Below are positions 35,375 to 48,115 of a stretch of DNA of 64,000 bases, piece after piece (the stretch's first letter is position 1; each line of letters begins with the position of its first letter). The DNA is from an uncultured Acidobacteriota bacterium (GTDB lineage Bacteria > Acidobacteriota > Blastocatellia > RBC074). Made by a program: the position numbers and the translations under genes. The notes under the pieces are model-generated. The model had not been told where the DNA came from. It worked only from the letters and a program-made list of their open reading frames with translations, and did not search any database. The stretch is from contig CADECP010000007.1 of assembly GCA_902825875.1 (NCBI GenBank), positions 62,001 through 126,000 on the forward strand. Reading direction: 5' to 3'.

Positions 35375-36766
35375 ATGATCTCCACACCTGTCATCGAACT
35401 TTGCAAAGCCGTGAAAGATGCGGGCGGGCGCGCCTTGCTCGTCGGCGGATGGGTGCGCGATTTCGCCCGCGGAGTTCCGAGTGTGGATTACGACGTTGAA
35501 GTTTACGGTGTCGAAGCTGTCGTGTTGCGTGCCTTGCTGGATCAGCAAGGCAAAGTAGATGCGGTCGGCGAAGCCTTCACTGTGTACAAAGTCCGGTTGC
35601 GCGAAAACCGCAAAAGCTTTGTTGTGGATGTCAGCCTGCCTCGCCGAGAATCGAAAGTCGGACGCGGCCATCGTGGTTTCGTCGTGACAGGCGATCCGCA
35701 CATGAGTTTTGCCGAAGCCGCTCGCCGCCGCGATTTCACCGTCAATTCGATGATGTACGACCCGCTGGCCAGTGAGTACGTTGACATTTACGGCGGGCAA
35801 TCAGACCTGGAGCGAAAAGTCATTCGCGTGGTTGATCCGGCGACATTCATCGAAGACAGTTTGCGCGTGCTGCGTGCGATGCAGTTTGCCGCGCGGTTTG
35901 AATTCACGATTGAACCGACAACCGTCGAGTTGTGTCGTTCGATTGATTTGAGTGATCTGCCTTCGGAGCGCATCTGGGCGGAAGTGGAAAAATGGTTGTT
36001 GGCTGCGCGGCCTTCGATTGGGCTGCACGCGGCGCGCGAATTGGGCATCACGAAACAACTCTGGCCGGAACTTCATGCGCTCGGCGATTGCCCGCAAGAC
36101 CCGCAAGTTCATCCGGAGGGCGATGTGTTCATTCACACCGGAATGGTTTTGGACGAAACGCGAAAGTTGATTGAAGACCTGCCGCGACCGAAACAGATTG
36201 CCGTAATGCTGGGCGCGCTCTGCCACGATTTGGGCAAACCCGCGACGACAACAGTCGAAGCAGGTAAGGTTTCGACAAAAGGTCATGAAGCCGTGGGCGT
36301 TGCCCTGACCGAACGATTTCTTGATCGCCTGAAAGTGTTCACCTTCGACAATTACGATGTGCGAGTTCAAACCTTGGCGCTGGTCGAACATCACGCCGTG
36401 CCGCATTGCTGGGGAAAAACGAACAAATCCGGGCAGCCGATTTCCGACGGTCAGTTTCGGCGATTGGCGTTGCAGGTCGAACTGGATTTGCTTTACCGGG
36501 TGGCGCGTGCGGATTGTCTTGGCCGAACAGGAAATTTTCAGCCGGAATTTGAAGACTGGTTCATTGGGCGAGTGCGTGAATTGGGAATTGAAAACCACGC
36601 GCCGAAGCCATTGCTGCTTGGCCGGCACGTGCTGGATTTAGGCCTGCAACCGGGAAAGCGCATCGGCGAAATCACGCGAGCCGTTTATGAACAACAATTG
36701 GATGGCGATGTGACAACGCTCGACGAAGCGATTGCTGCAGCAGAACGAATCGTGAATCATTGCTGA
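35375..36766 (+). CDS. CCA tRNA nucleotidyltransferase / poly(A) polymerase family with HD domain
   Basis: A 463-residue class II nucleotidyltransferase. Head: LLVGGWVRD at 21-29, catalytic DYDVE (Asp38 and Asp40), [13 protein letters not shown] and [14 protein letters not shown]. The C-terminal half has an HD phosphohydrolase region ([19 protein letters not shown] at about 279-286, [11 protein letters not shown]). It maintains or repairs the 3' CCA end of tRNA, or adds A residues; bacteria with two homologues split the jobs. The substrate cannot be fixed from sequence. I keep ATG 35375. Confidence 0.88.
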   Translation: MISTPVIELCKAVKDAGGRALLVGGWVRDFARGVPSVDYDVEVYGVEAVVLRALLDQQGKVDAVGEAFTVYKVRLRENRKSFVVDVSLPRRESKVGRGHRGFVVTGDPHMSFAEAARRRDFTVNSMMYDPLASEYVDIYGGQSDLERKVIRVVDPATFIEDSLRVLRAMQFAARFEFTIEPTTVELCRSIDLSDLPSERIWAEVEKWLLAARPSIGLHAARELGITKQLWPELHALGDCPQDPQVHPEGDVFIHTGMVLDETRKLIEDLPRPKQIAVMLGALCHDLGKPATTTVEAGKVSTKGHEAVGVALTERFLDRLKVFTFDNYDVRVQTLALVEHHAVPHCWGKTNKSGQPISDGQFRRLALQVELDLLYRVARADCLGRTGNFQPEFEDWFIGRVRELGIENHAPKPLLLGRHVLDLGLQPGKRIGEITRAVYEQQLDGDVTTLDEAIAAAERIVNHC

Positions 36767-36936
36767 CAAACGCATCTCGTCTCATTACATTAAGGGCAAC
36801 CTGGCCATAAAAATATGACGTGTTGAGCGTTGTCAGCCCAGAACCATTTCTCTATACTCCGCGCCCGGTAAGCAAGAAATTCGCTCGTCTCTGCGATAGT
36901 TCACACAGCACAATCTGAAACTCGTTCTCTCTGTGC

Positions 36937-36956
36937 GGCAGGCCGTCCGGCCTGTC
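36937..36956. repeat. Short GC-rich hairpin GGCAGGCCGTCCGGCCTGTC
   Basis: Six or seven base pairs of GC-rich stem with a very small loop, 23 bases before the start of the Tat-signal ThDP enzyme. It may affect that gene's translation or belong to the word-repeat group; only one copy is present here. Confidence 0.65.
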
Positions 36957-36979
36957 ATCCTTTCCGAACAGGAGCGGCT

Positions 36980-38905
36980 ATGAACAACAAGAAAAAAGCT
37001 CAGGAATTTTCCCGCAGGAAGTTCATCACCAAAGCGGCCGTCGGAGTCGGAGCCACTGCGGCCACGGCGTTCGCCGAAACCGAAGCGCAAAACGCGGCGG
37101 AAAATTCAATTCGCATTCCGGCGGAATTTGCCCAAGCTGCTCAGGCGCAACCGGTCAAAGCTGCTTTTCCTATGACGGGCGCGCAGGTTTTCGCGCGCGT
37201 GTGCAAGGAAGAAGGATTGGCTGCGCTGTTTTCCTGTCCGGGAAATTACAGCGTTGTCAACGCCATCGCCACAGAAGGCATTCCGACTTATTCCGGTCGC
37301 CACGAAGGCACGATGGCACACGCCGCCGATGCTTTTTGCCGCATTACCGGCGAAATCGCTGCTGCTTCAGGAACCGAAGGGCCGGGTTTCACAGACATGA
37401 TTTGCGCGATTGCCGCCGCCAACGCAGCGCGTTCGCCTGTGCTGGTGCTGGCGTCGAACATGTCTCTGTACACCGAAGACACAGAGGCGGGCATTCAACT
37501 TGGTTATCAACAACCGACGACCGAAGGTTTGAAAAAATACGGCAAGCGGTTAATCACTCCGGCGCGCGTTCACGAATATGCCGCTTATGCGTTTAGGCAA
37601 TTGCGTTCAGGCGTGCCGCGCCCTGTTCACATTGATTTTCCCAGCGAAGTTTACCGCGCGCAGTTTAAGACTGCTGGCGATCTGGCCTATTTCCACGACA
37701 AATCGAAATACCGCACAACCGCGAAACCGCATCCCGGCGCAAAAGACGTGGCGGCGGCGATTGACCTGCTCAAACAGGCCGAGCGTCCGATCATCGTTTC
37801 CAGCAACGGAGTCTTTTACAGCCGAGCCTGGGACGCACTGAAACGGCTGGCCGAAAAAGCGCAGATTCCGGTGGTCGAATCCGGCGCGATGAAAGGGCAG
37901 TTTTCGGACGCTTCGCCGTTGTCGGCCAATGCCGCGCCAAGCGCGCTGGCCAGCGCCGATGTCGTCGTGCTGGTTGGGCAATACTGCATGCCCACGGTGG
38001 GCGAATTCGCGTTCGGCCCGGACGCCAAATACATCCGCATTGACCCCAACGCCGAAGACATTGGTCGCAATCTGCCGATTGATGTCGGGATGGTCAGTTG
38101 CGAAAAAGCCGCGCTCGAAGCTTTGGCTGACGCAATTCCCGCGATGAAACACGACGCCTGGATTGCCGAAATCGCCGCCGCGCGGAAAAAATTCGAAGAC
38201 GAAAACGAATCGTTTTACCAGCAAGGTTTCAGTTACAAAGACGCGGTTCATCCGGCGGTGATCGCCAAAGAGCTTGGCGATTTCATGTATCGCGGCAAGT
38301 TGCCCAAAGAACAGACGACCTTCGTTTCCGGTGGTTATGGCATTGCGCGGTATGTTCGCCGCTGGCTGCGGGGCTATCGTCCGGGGCAGATTATGAATGG
38401 CGCGTATCAATACGGAGCCATCGGGCCGGACGTCGGTTACGCTTTCGGAGTCAGCGCCGCCGTGCAGCTCGGCGTCAGTGTGCAATCGGCTTACAAGGGC
38501 GCTCCTGTGATCGCCGTCACAGGGGACGCGGGCTTCGGTTACACGGCGATGGAACTGGAAACGGCGTCGAAATATCGCATGCCCATGATCGTGATTGTCT
38601 ATAACAACAACGCCTGGGGAACGTGGTCGGGCAATGCTCGCAACCCCGTCACCGGAGCGTTGCACCTGTTTCAGGAAAATGTGCGCTACGACAAAGTCGG
38701 CGAAGCCCTGGGCGCGCACGGCGAATACGTCACTCGACCGGAAGATTTCCGACCGGCGCTGGAACGTTGTTACCAAATCGCGGTCAAGGAAAGCCGTCCG
38801 TCGGTCATCAATTGCCAGGCGAAAAAGGAGTTCTGGGTAAAATCGCAATACGCGCCGGGATTTCTGGGCACAGTCGAACCGGGCTGTATGTCGTACAACC
38901 ACTAA
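36980..38905 (+). CDS. Thiamine diphosphate-dependent enzyme with twin-arginine signal
   Basis: A 641-residue member of the acetolactate synthase/benzoylformate decarboxylase family. The first 36 residues are a clean Tat signal ([20 protein letters not shown]), with AFAE as a cleavage region. The enzyme has the usual three domains: catalytic Glu in [14 protein letters not shown] (about 108), [19 protein letters not shown], and the ThDP site [15 protein letters not shown] ending in YNNNAWG (about 515-542). It presumably folds with ThDP in the cytoplasm and is then exported, which is unusual. The reaction is unknown; decarboxylation of a 2-keto acid is likely. The LLM oxidoreductase follows 21 bases downstream. 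Confidence 0.85.
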   Translation: MNNKKKAQEFSRRKFITKAAVGVGATAATAFAETEAQNAAENSIRIPAEFAQAAQAQPVKAAFPMTGAQVFARVCKEEGLAALFSCPGNYSVVNAIATEGIPTYSGRHEGTMAHAADAFCRITGEIAAASGTEGPGFTDMICAIAAANAARSPVLVLASNMSLYTEDTEAGIQLGYQQPTTEGLKKYGKRLITPARVHEYAAYAFRQLRSGVPRPVHIDFPSEVYRAQFKTAGDLAYFHDKSKYRTTAKPHPGAKDVAAAIDLLKQAERPIIVSSNGVFYSRAWDALKRLAEKAQIPVVESGAMKGQFSDASPLSANAAPSALASADVVVLVGQYCMPTVGEFAFGPDAKYIRIDPNAEDIGRNLPIDVGMVSCEKAALEALADAIPAMKHDAWIAEIAAARKKFEDENESFYQQGFSYKDAVHPAVIAKELGDFMYRGKLPKEQTTFVSGGYGIARYVRRWLRGYRPGQIMNGAYQYGAIGPDVGYAFGVSAAVQLGVSVQSAYKGAPVIAVTGDAGFGYTAMELETASKYRMPMIVIVYNNNAWGTWSGNARNPVTGALHLFQENVRYDKVGEALGAHGEYVTRPEDFRPALERCYQIAVKESRPSVINCQAKKEFWVKSQYAPGFLGTVEPGCMSYNH

Positions 38906-38926
38906 TTTCAACTTGAGGAGAGTTCA

Positions 38927-39763
38927 ATGCAGTTTGGAGCTTCGATTTTCATCACGGAGTATTCGATCCGCCCCGAAGAGCTTGGCCGCGAACTGGAAGC
39001 GCGCGGTTTTGAATCGTTGTGGATACCCGAACACACGCACATTCCGGTCAGTCGCCGGACTCCTTATCCGGCGGGCGGCGACCTGCCGAAAGAGTATTGG
39101 CACACTTACGATCCGTTTTTGTCGCTGACGGCGGCGGCGATGGCCACGACCCGATTGAAACTGGCGACAGGAATTTGCCTGCTCATCGAACGCGATCCGA
39201 TCACCACTGCCAAGGAAGTCGCCACGCTCGACCGGTTGTCGAACGGCAGGGCGATCTTTGGCATCGGCGGCGGATGGAACGCCGAAGAGATGGAAAATCA
39301 TGGAACCGAATACAAATCGCGTTGGCGGTTGTTGCGTGAGCGCGTGTTAGCGATGAAAGAAATCTGGACCAAAGACGAAGCAGAATTTCACGGCGAATTC
39401 GTCAACTTCGATCCGATCTGGGCGTTCCCGAAACCTGTGCAAAAACCTCATCCGCCGATTTTGATGGGCGGCAATGGCGCGACGACGCTTGACCGAGTGG
39501 CGGAATTCTGCGACGGCTGGCTGCCCATCACCATGCGTTCCAACGATCTGGTTGAGCGAATCGCCGAGTTGAACCGCAAAGCCGAAGCCGCTGGCCGCGA
39601 TCCGAATTCCATTTCCGTGACCATCTTTGCCGCCAAACCCGAACGCGCGGCGATTGAAAAGCTGGAACAGGCAGGCGTCAGCCGGGTCGTTTTTTTGATG
39701 CCGCCCGCCGACCGCGAAACGATTTTGCCGCTGCTGGATCGGTACGCTGAATTGATGAGTTAA
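38927..39763 (+). CDS. LLM-class F420-dependent oxidoreductase
   Basis: A 278-residue TIM-barrel enzyme of the luciferase-like group. SLWIPEHTHIP and YDPFLSLTAAAMATTRLKLATG and RAIFGIGGGWNAEEMENHG are signatures of the F420-dependent TIGR03619-like subfamily, and PKPVQKPHPPILMGGNG follows. F420 or FMN would serve as hydride donor. It probably works with the preceding ThDP enzyme in one pathway, since they are close and in the same direction; this is inference. Confidence 0.85.
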   Translation: MQFGASIFITEYSIRPEELGRELEARGFESLWIPEHTHIPVSRRTPYPAGGDLPKEYWHTYDPFLSLTAAAMATTRLKLATGICLLIERDPITTAKEVATLDRLSNGRAIFGIGGGWNAEEMENHGTEYKSRWRLLRERVLAMKEIWTKDEAEFHGEFVNFDPIWAFPKPVQKPHPPILMGGNGATTLDRVAEFCDGWLPITMRSNDLVERIAELNRKAEAAGRDPNSISVTIFAAKPERAAIEKLEQAGVSRVVFLMPPADRETILPLLDRYAELMS

Positions 39764-39827
39764 AAATCTTCGGGAGCGTTTTTTTCATTCGCGGTCAAAC
39801 GGCTTATCATTGAGGAGGAGGTAAAAA

Positions 39828-40049
39828 ATGATCTTAACAATGGAATTACCTGATGCCTTGACCAAACAATTTACCGGACGTCAAATTCCTGAAAGAGAAA
39901 TCGAAGCCATTGTGGTAGCTGCATTGGAACTCTGGTTTTCCCAACCGCCGGAACAAGCCGAGGGGCGTTTTGGGCAAAGCGCAGTCACTTTTGCTCGCCG
40001 GCTTGTCACTCAAAATCAAGAACTGTTTGAAACTTTGGCTAAACGGTAA
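39828..40049 (+). CDS. Probable antitoxin of a Doc-type pair
   Basis: A 73-residue protein (MILTMELPDALTKQF, LELWFSQPPEQAEGRF) with no family I can name. It has a very strong ribosome site (GAGGAGGAGG) and is followed after 5 bases by a Doc-like toxin gene. The C-terminal third contains a helical AVTFARRLVTQNQELFETL that may contact the toxin. Function is assigned from this order. Confidence 0.65.
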   Translation: MILTMELPDALTKQFTGRQIPEREIEAIVVAALELWFSQPPEQAEGRFGQSAVTFARRLVTQNQELFETLAKR

Positions 40050-40054
40050 ATCTG

Positions 40055-40503
40055 ATGAAGATCGAGGGCGACGATTGTGCTGATGAAATCGCCAACCTGC
40101 TTGTCCGCGTTTACGAGATTCACGAAGTCGTCATTGCAGAAACCGGCGGGCTGATTGGCTTGCGAGATGGGCTTATGCTGCATTCGGCAGTTGCCCGCCC
40201 TTTCGCCACGTTTGCAGGTCAAGAGCTTTATCAAACTGATTTCGAAAAAGCAGCGGCATTGTTTCATTCCCTTATCAAAAGCCATCCGTTTATGGACGGA
40301 ACCAAACGCACTGCTTTTGCCGCGACTCTTTTCTTCCTTGAATGCTTGGACCATTCAATTCCGGAAAAATTACCAATCAATGATGTAGTTGATTTCTGTG
40401 TTTCGATTGCCGAAGAAAACTTGCGCCTTGCGCGTGGTGAAGACATCACGCCAGTCGCTATTTCGGAAATTGCAGATTGGCTGCGACATTTGTTGGCGGC
40501 AAA

Positions 40504-40510
<7 letters not shown>
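40055..40510 (+). CDS. doc: Fic/Doc family toxin
   Basis: A 151-residue all-helical Doc protein; Doc of phage P1 phosphorylates elongation factor Tu and stops translation. Seen: early [21 protein letters not shown], the helical bundle, and the active-site motif [12 protein letters not shown] at 77-88, matching H-x-F-x-D-(A/G)-N-K-R except that the usual Asn is Thr83. His77, Asp81, Lys84 and Arg85 are present. The preceding small gene is the likely antitoxin. The next gene starts inside the end of this one (ATGCTGA). Confidence 0.85.
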
Positions 40511-41431
<921 letters not shown>

Positions 41432-41454
41432 AACAAGCAGCCAGCTTTTCGATG

Positions 41455-42723
41455 TCAAAAATAGGTTTGGTACAGATCAATGACTTCGTAATCGTCGTTG
41501 ACCACGGGAATCACTCGCCATTTGTCGAAGGCCAGACACGGATGCGAAATGCCGCAACAAACCAAATCGCCTACCTGCAACTGCTCTTCGCCGCTCAAAT
41601 CCAAATAAGCATGCTGGTCGTTCAAGGCAACGACTTTGGCGTTGGGCATTGGCCGAGCCGCGCCGAGCGTTTCGCCTTCGGAAAGCGTGAAAAGCGGAAT
41701 CGGCATGTCGGCGCAATACGCGCAATCGCGTTTGCCGAAAGTCAGATAAGCTCGTTTGGCTTCGGGAATTGATTGCACGTAAGACCACAACTCCATCGCC
41801 GGTTTGAATTCGGGAATCGTGCGGTTTGATCGAATCAGCGCCGCGCCGTGTTTGCGGTCATACATTCCGTGATCGTGAGTGACGTAACATCCACTGCGAA
41901 CGACAACACGGAAACTTTCAGTCAACGGCTTGGCCATTTGCTGCACTCGGTCAAGAAAGGCGCTGCCGCCGACGCTGAATAGCGGCAATTCATCGCCAGC
42001 CCAAACTTCGCGCAAACGTTCGGCCAGATTGCCCAAACCATTCAGAACTTCATCCACGACCTGCGCTTCTTCGTCACGAGTCGGCGCGCTGGCCAATCCT
42101 TCAAACGCTTCGACGCCGCAAACTTTCACCAGCGGATGTTTGGCGACTTCGGCCAGTACGGCCAGACCGTCGGCTTCCGAACGAACGCCGGTTCGCCATC
42201 CGTTGTGTCCCCATTCGACCAGCACGTTGATCGAACGTCCCGCGCCATAACGCTTCAAACCATCGGCCAGATGGTTGACGCTGGCGACGCTGTCCACCAG
42301 ACAATAAAACTCCACGAACGAATAACTGTTGATGGCCGCTGCCAGTGAGCGCAGATTCGATGAGCCTACGATTTGATTCGCGATGACGATTCGTTTGATG
42401 CCGAAGTTCAAACAGACCATCGCCTGCGACACCGAAGCGACCGTCATCGCCCAAGCTCCGTGTTGAAACTGCCGGGCGAAAATCTGCGGACACATCGTCG
42501 TTTTGCCGTGCGGAGAGAGCAGGAAATTGTTCGCCGCGCACCAGTCGGCCATCGCTTGCAGGTTGTGTTCAATCGCCGATTCTTTCAGCGTCATCAGCGG
42601 AAAAGGCAAATCGCCTTTCAACACGTTCCAGTGTTTGGCAGTAACTTCAGATGAAGACACTTGTGCGCCATACGGCAAGCCCTTGGTGGCGTGATTGAGT
42701 GTTAGTTGATTGAGTTGGGTCAT
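41455..42723 (-). CDS. PLP-dependent D-amino acid deaminase / D-threonine aldolase family
   Basis: A 422-residue fold-type III PLP enzyme. PLMTLKESAIEHNL begins the barrel, the PLP lysine is Lys74 in SPHGKTTMCP, and GISHPCLAFDKW near the C-terminus carries His and Cys that bind zinc in D-serine dehydratases of the DSD1 type. NVLVEWGHNGWRTGVRS and VGGSAFLDRV are further family marks. It converts a D-amino acid such as D-serine or D-threonine. It is convergent with cytochrome c. Confidence 0.83.
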   Translation of the reverse strand: MTQLNQLTLNHATKGLPYGAQVSSSEVTAKHWNVLKGDLPFPLMTLKESAIEHNLQAMADWCAANNFLLSPHGKTTMCPQIFARQFQHGAWAMTVASVSQAMVCLNFGIKRIVIANQIVGSSNLRSLAAAINSYSFVEFYCLVDSVASVNHLADGLKRYGAGRSINVLVEWGHNGWRTGVRSEADGLAVLAEVAKHPLVKVCGVEAFEGLASAPTRDEEAQVVDEVLNGLGNLAERLREVWAGDELPLFSVGGSAFLDRVQQMAKPLTESFRVVVRSGCYVTHDHGMYDRKHGAALIRSNRTIPEFKPAMELWSYVQSIPEAKRAYLTFGKRDCAYCADMPIPLFTLSEGETLGAARPMPNAKVVALNDQHAYLDLSGEEQLQVGDLVCCGISHPCLAFDKWRVIPVVNDDYEVIDLYQTYF

Positions 42724-42799
42724 AAAAATTCTGATCGTTTGATTGACACTCCGTTCAGGCGAAGTTAAAACGCAGTCAAAACACCTTCGGAGATTTCAG

Positions 42800-44314
42800 A
42801 TGAAAAATTTGCTATTCATTTTGTTGCTGGTACTCATGCTCGCACCAGCCCTTGCTCAGGCGCAAACGCGCCCAAACGTCGTGTTGATTTACGCCGATGA
42901 CATTGGTTACGGCGACATTTCCAGTTACGGCGCGACGGCGATCAAAACGCCGAACATTGATCGGCTGGCGAAAGCTGGCTTGCGATTTACGGACGCGCAC
43001 GCGGCTGCCGCGACTTGCACGCCTTCGCGGTACGCGATGCTGACCGGGCAATACGCTTTTCGCAAAGAAGGCACAAACGTGTTGCCCGGAGACGCGGCGA
43101 TGGTTATCGAACCGGGAAGAGCTACGCTGGCGACGGTCTTTCAGCGAGCCGGGTATTCCACAGGCGTCGTAGGCAAATGGCATCTCGGCTTGGGACCGAA
43201 AGGCGGGCCGGATTGGAACGGCGAAATCAAACCCAGTCCGCGCGACATTGGCTTTGGTTATGAATTCATTATGGCTGCGACCGGCGACAGAGTGCCAACG
43301 GTGTATGTCGAAAATCGCCGCGTCGTCGGCCTTGATCCCGCTGATCCGATTCGCGTGGCTTACGACAAGAAAGTTGGAGACTGGCCGACCGGCAAAGAAA
43401 ATCCAGACCAATTGAAAATGCGCCCCAGCCACGGCCACGATCAAACCATCGTCAACGGAGTCAGCCGCATTGGTTATATGACCGGCGGCAAATCGGCTTT
43501 GTGGAAAGACGAAGACATGGCCGATGTCTTCACTGGCAAGGCGGTCAAGTTCATTGAACAAACTAAAGCCAAGCCGTTCTTTTTGTTTTTCGCGCTGCAC
43601 GATCCGCACGTGCCGCGAATGCCGCATCCGCGTTTTGTCGGCAAATCCGGGATGGGCGCTCGCGGAGACGCCATCTTGCAAGCCGATTGGTGTGTTGGCG
43701 AAGTGCTGGCCGCGCTGGATCGTTTGAAGTTGGCTGACAACACGCTGGTCATTTTCACCAGCGACAACGGCCCGGTCGTGGATGACGGATACAAAGACGA
43801 TGCCGTCGAAAAGCTGGGCAGCCACAAACCCGCCGGGCAGTTTCGCGGAGGCAAGTACAGCAACTTTGAAGGCGGGACTCGCGTGCCATTCATTGTTCGC
43901 TGGCCAAAAGGCATCAAGCCCGGCGAATCAGACGCGCTGATTTCTCAAGTGGATTTACTGGCTTCGTTCGCCAAATCTTTTAACCAAAAACTGGGAGACA
44001 AGGACGCGCCGGACAGTTTTAACGTGTTGACGGCGTTAGTCGGCAGATCAAAAACTGGTCGGCAGGATTTGATCGAACAAGCTGGGGCTTTGTCTTTGCG
44101 ACAAGGCCAATGGAAATACATCGAACCGAACAATAAGCAGAAATTCGCCAGACTGACGAACACGGAACTCGGCAACGATTCGATTCCGCAGCTTTACGAT
44201 CTGAGCGCCGATCCCGGCGAAACTCGCAATTTGGCGAAACAGCATCCTGACAAAACCAAAGAGCTTCACGAGCGATTGCAGCAAATCAAACAGACCGCGA
44301 GGAGCCGACAGTGA
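42800..44314 (+). CDS. Exported sulfatase, formylglycine type
   Basis: A 504-residue arylsulfatase-family enzyme with a signal peptide (MKNLLFILLLVLMLAPALAQ). The metal site starts with YADDIGYGD (Asp33, Asp34), and CTPSRYAMLTG gives Cys73 in the C-x-P-S-R motif that is oxidised to formylglycine. GKWHLG at about 135 and TSDNGP at about 313 complete the active site. An FGE enzyme must be encoded elsewhere. Probably removes sulfate from a polysaccharide. Its stop overlaps the start of a second sulfatase by 1 base. Confidence 0.9.
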   Translation: MKNLLFILLLVLMLAPALAQAQTRPNVVLIYADDIGYGDISSYGATAIKTPNIDRLAKAGLRFTDAHAAAATCTPSRYAMLTGQYAFRKEGTNVLPGDAAMVIEPGRATLATVFQRAGYSTGVVGKWHLGLGPKGGPDWNGEIKPSPRDIGFGYEFIMAATGDRVPTVYVENRRVVGLDPADPIRVAYDKKVGDWPTGKENPDQLKMRPSHGHDQTIVNGVSRIGYMTGGKSALWKDEDMADVFTGKAVKFIEQTKAKPFFLFFALHDPHVPRMPHPRFVGKSGMGARGDAILQADWCVGEVLAALDRLKLADNTLVIFTSDNGPVVDDGYKDDAVEKLGSHKPAGQFRGGKYSNFEGGTRVPFIVRWPKGIKPGESDALISQVDLLASFAKSFNQKLGDKDAPDSFNVLTALVGRSKTGRQDLIEQAGALSLRQGQWKYIEPNNKQKFARLTNTELGNDSIPQLYDLSADPGETRNLAKQHPDKTKELHERLQQIKQTARSRQ

Positions 44315-45885
44315 TGAAAAAGCAGCAATGTGTCAGTAGCCCGACCGTAAGGAAGGGCTTGGATTTTGTGAACAAAGCTCTTGCTTACGCGCGGGCTACT
44401 GACACGTTCTTTCTGAAATTCGTGGCTTTGCTGATGATTTGCTTCGCTGCGACTTTGCCGACGGCGCAAGCTCAACGCAAAGCATCGCGCCCGCCAAATT
44501 ACCTGTTCATCGCCGTTGACGATTTGAACGATTGGGTGGAGCCGTTGGGCGGACATCCGCAAGTCAAAACGCCGAACTTCGCGCGATTGGCCAAACGCGG
44601 AGTCACGTTCACCAACGCCCACACGCAATCGCCGCTGTGCAATCCTTCGCGCGGAAGTTTGTTGTCCGGCTTGCGGCCTTCGACGGTTGGGTTGTACACC
44701 TTGCAACCTGGAGTTCGTTCGGTTCCGGCTCTGAAAGATCAAGTCATGTTGCCGCAATATCTGGCTGCGAACGGATACGCCACGTTCAGCGCCGGAAAGA
44801 TTTTTCATGACGGTTCGATCAAACCTGCCGAGCGCCAGCGTGAAATCAACACCTGGGGCGACAACGGCGCGCTGGTTTTTCCGGCTGCGAAATTCGTCAA
44901 CACGCCGGACAAAATCAAAGCGATGGATTGGGGCGTTTTCCCCGCGCGCGACGAAGACCAACCCGATTGGAAAATCGCCGATTCCGCCATCGCGTATTTG
45001 AAAGCGGCTCCGGCTGACAAACCGTTTTTTCTGGGCGCGGGATTTCGATTGCCGCACGTGCCGTGTTTCGTTTCGCAAAAATGGTTCGATCTTTATCCTG
45101 AAGAAACTTTGCAGATGCCGCCGGTGAAAGATGACGACCGAGACGACGTGCCGGAATTCGCCTGGAACTTGCACTGGAAATTGCCGGAGCCGCGTTTGTC
45201 GTGGCTGAAAGCCAACAACCAATGGCGGCCACTGGTGCGGGCTTATCTGGCTTCGATCAGTTTTATGGATTCGCAAGTTGGACGGTTGCTGGATACTTTG
45301 GAGCAAAGTCCGCACGCCGAAAACACGATTATTGTTTTGTGGTCGGATCACGGCTGGCACTTGGGCGAAAAAGGAATCACAGGCAAAAACTCTTTGTGGG
45401 AACGATCAACGCGCGTGCCGCTGATGTTCGCCGGGCCGGGCATTGCCAAAAACGCGAAAACCAATCGCCCGGTGGAATTGCTGGATTTGTATCCGACGTT
45501 GACTGAGTTGAGCGGTTTGCCCGCGCGAAAGGAATTGGAAGGGCACAGCCTCGCTCCGCTGCTGAAAAATCCCAAAGCCGCGCGCAACTGGCCGGCGATT
45601 ACCACGCACAATCAGGGCAATCATTCCGTGCGGTCGGAACGTTGGCGTTACATTCGGTACGCCGACGGTTCGGAAGAGCTTTACGATTGCCAGAACGATC
45701 CGAATGAATGGACGAATCTGGCCGGGAATTCGCGCTTCGCCAAAATCAAAGCCGACCACGCGCGCTGGTTGCCGAAAACGAACTTGCCGCCTGTGGCGGG
45801 CAGCGCGGCGCGATTGCTGGTCAACGAAAACGGCGTTTGGATGTGGGAAGGCAAGCCGATTCGCAAAGAAGAATTGGAACGTTGA
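44314..45885 (+). CDS. Exported sulfatase with repeat-extended signal peptide
   Basis: A 523-residue sulfatase of the iduronate-2-sulfatase-like branch: AVDDLNDW (Asp69, Asp70), Cys109 in LCNPSRGSLLSG (formylglycine site), WSDHGWHLGEKG. The N-terminus is odd. The signal helix (FLKFVALLMICFAATLPTAQ) begins only at residue 34; residues 6 to 31 (CVSSPTVRKGL, LAYARATD and between) are encoded by a GTGTCAGTAGCCCG repeat. In-frame starts after the repeat would leave the helix without a charged n-region, so the repeat is probably translated. Coupled to the preceding sulfatase (TGATG). Confidence 0.87.
   Translation: MKKQQCVSSPTVRKGLDFVNKALAYARATDTFFLKFVALLMICFAATLPTAQAQRKASRPPNYLFIAVDDLNDWVEPLGGHPQVKTPNFARLAKRGVTFTNAHTQSPLCNPSRGSLLSGLRPSTVGLYTLQPGVRSVPALKDQVMLPQYLAANGYATFSAGKIFHDGSIKPAERQREINTWGDNGALVFPAAKFVNTPDKIKAMDWGVFPARDEDQPDWKIADSAIAYLKAAPADKPFFLGAGFRLPHVPCFVSQKWFDLYPEETLQMPPVKDDDRDDVPEFAWNLHWKLPEPRLSWLKANNQWRPLVRAYLASISFMDSQVGRLLDTLEQSPHAENTIIVLWSDHGWHLGEKGITGKNSLWERSTRVPLMFAGPGIAKNAKTNRPVELLDLYPTLTELSGLPARKELEGHSLAPLLKNPKAARNWPAITTHNQGNHSVRSERWRYIRYADGSEELYDCQNDPNEWTNLAGNSRFAKIKADHARWLPKTNLPPVAGSAARLLVNENGVWMWEGKPIRKEELER
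44330..44405. repeat. Quasi-palindromic island, GTGTCAGTAGCCCG family, copy 2, inside a gene
   Basis: GTGTCAGTAGCCCGACCGTA on the left and TTACGCGCGGGCTACTGAC on the right are nearly perfectly complementary over about 28 bases. The whole element is inside the sulfatase coding region with no stop in that frame. Compare 10496-10557. Confidence 0.92.
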
Positions 45886-45890
45886 ACCGC

Positions 45891-47886
<1,996 letters not shown>

Positions 47887-47910
47887 AAGAGGATAATTCT
47901 GATTTGTTGG

Positions 47911-48012
47911 GCATTAACCATCGGCCATTACGCATTATCCATTAATGATCGAGGTAAAACGCCCTCTACCCAATCGGTCTAATTGCTAATGGTCAATTGC
48001 TAATGGTTAATT
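47911..48012. repeat. Quasi-palindromic island, GCATTAACCATCGGCCATTA family
   Basis: The left half (ATTAACCATCGGCCATTACG, CATTATCCATTAATGA) faces AATTGCTAATGGTCAATTGC and AATGGTTAATT. It fills the space between divergent gmd and the HAD gene, so any promoter of either gene is within or beside it. Confidence 0.85.
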
Positions 48013-48115
48013 TTGCGCGTTGAAAGAAGCGCGGATAGTACAAGCAAGCCCAAGCAGCCAGCAACCGCCACACCTTTGAAAATAGCCAATGCCGATGCTA
48101 GATTCCGCTCGCTTT

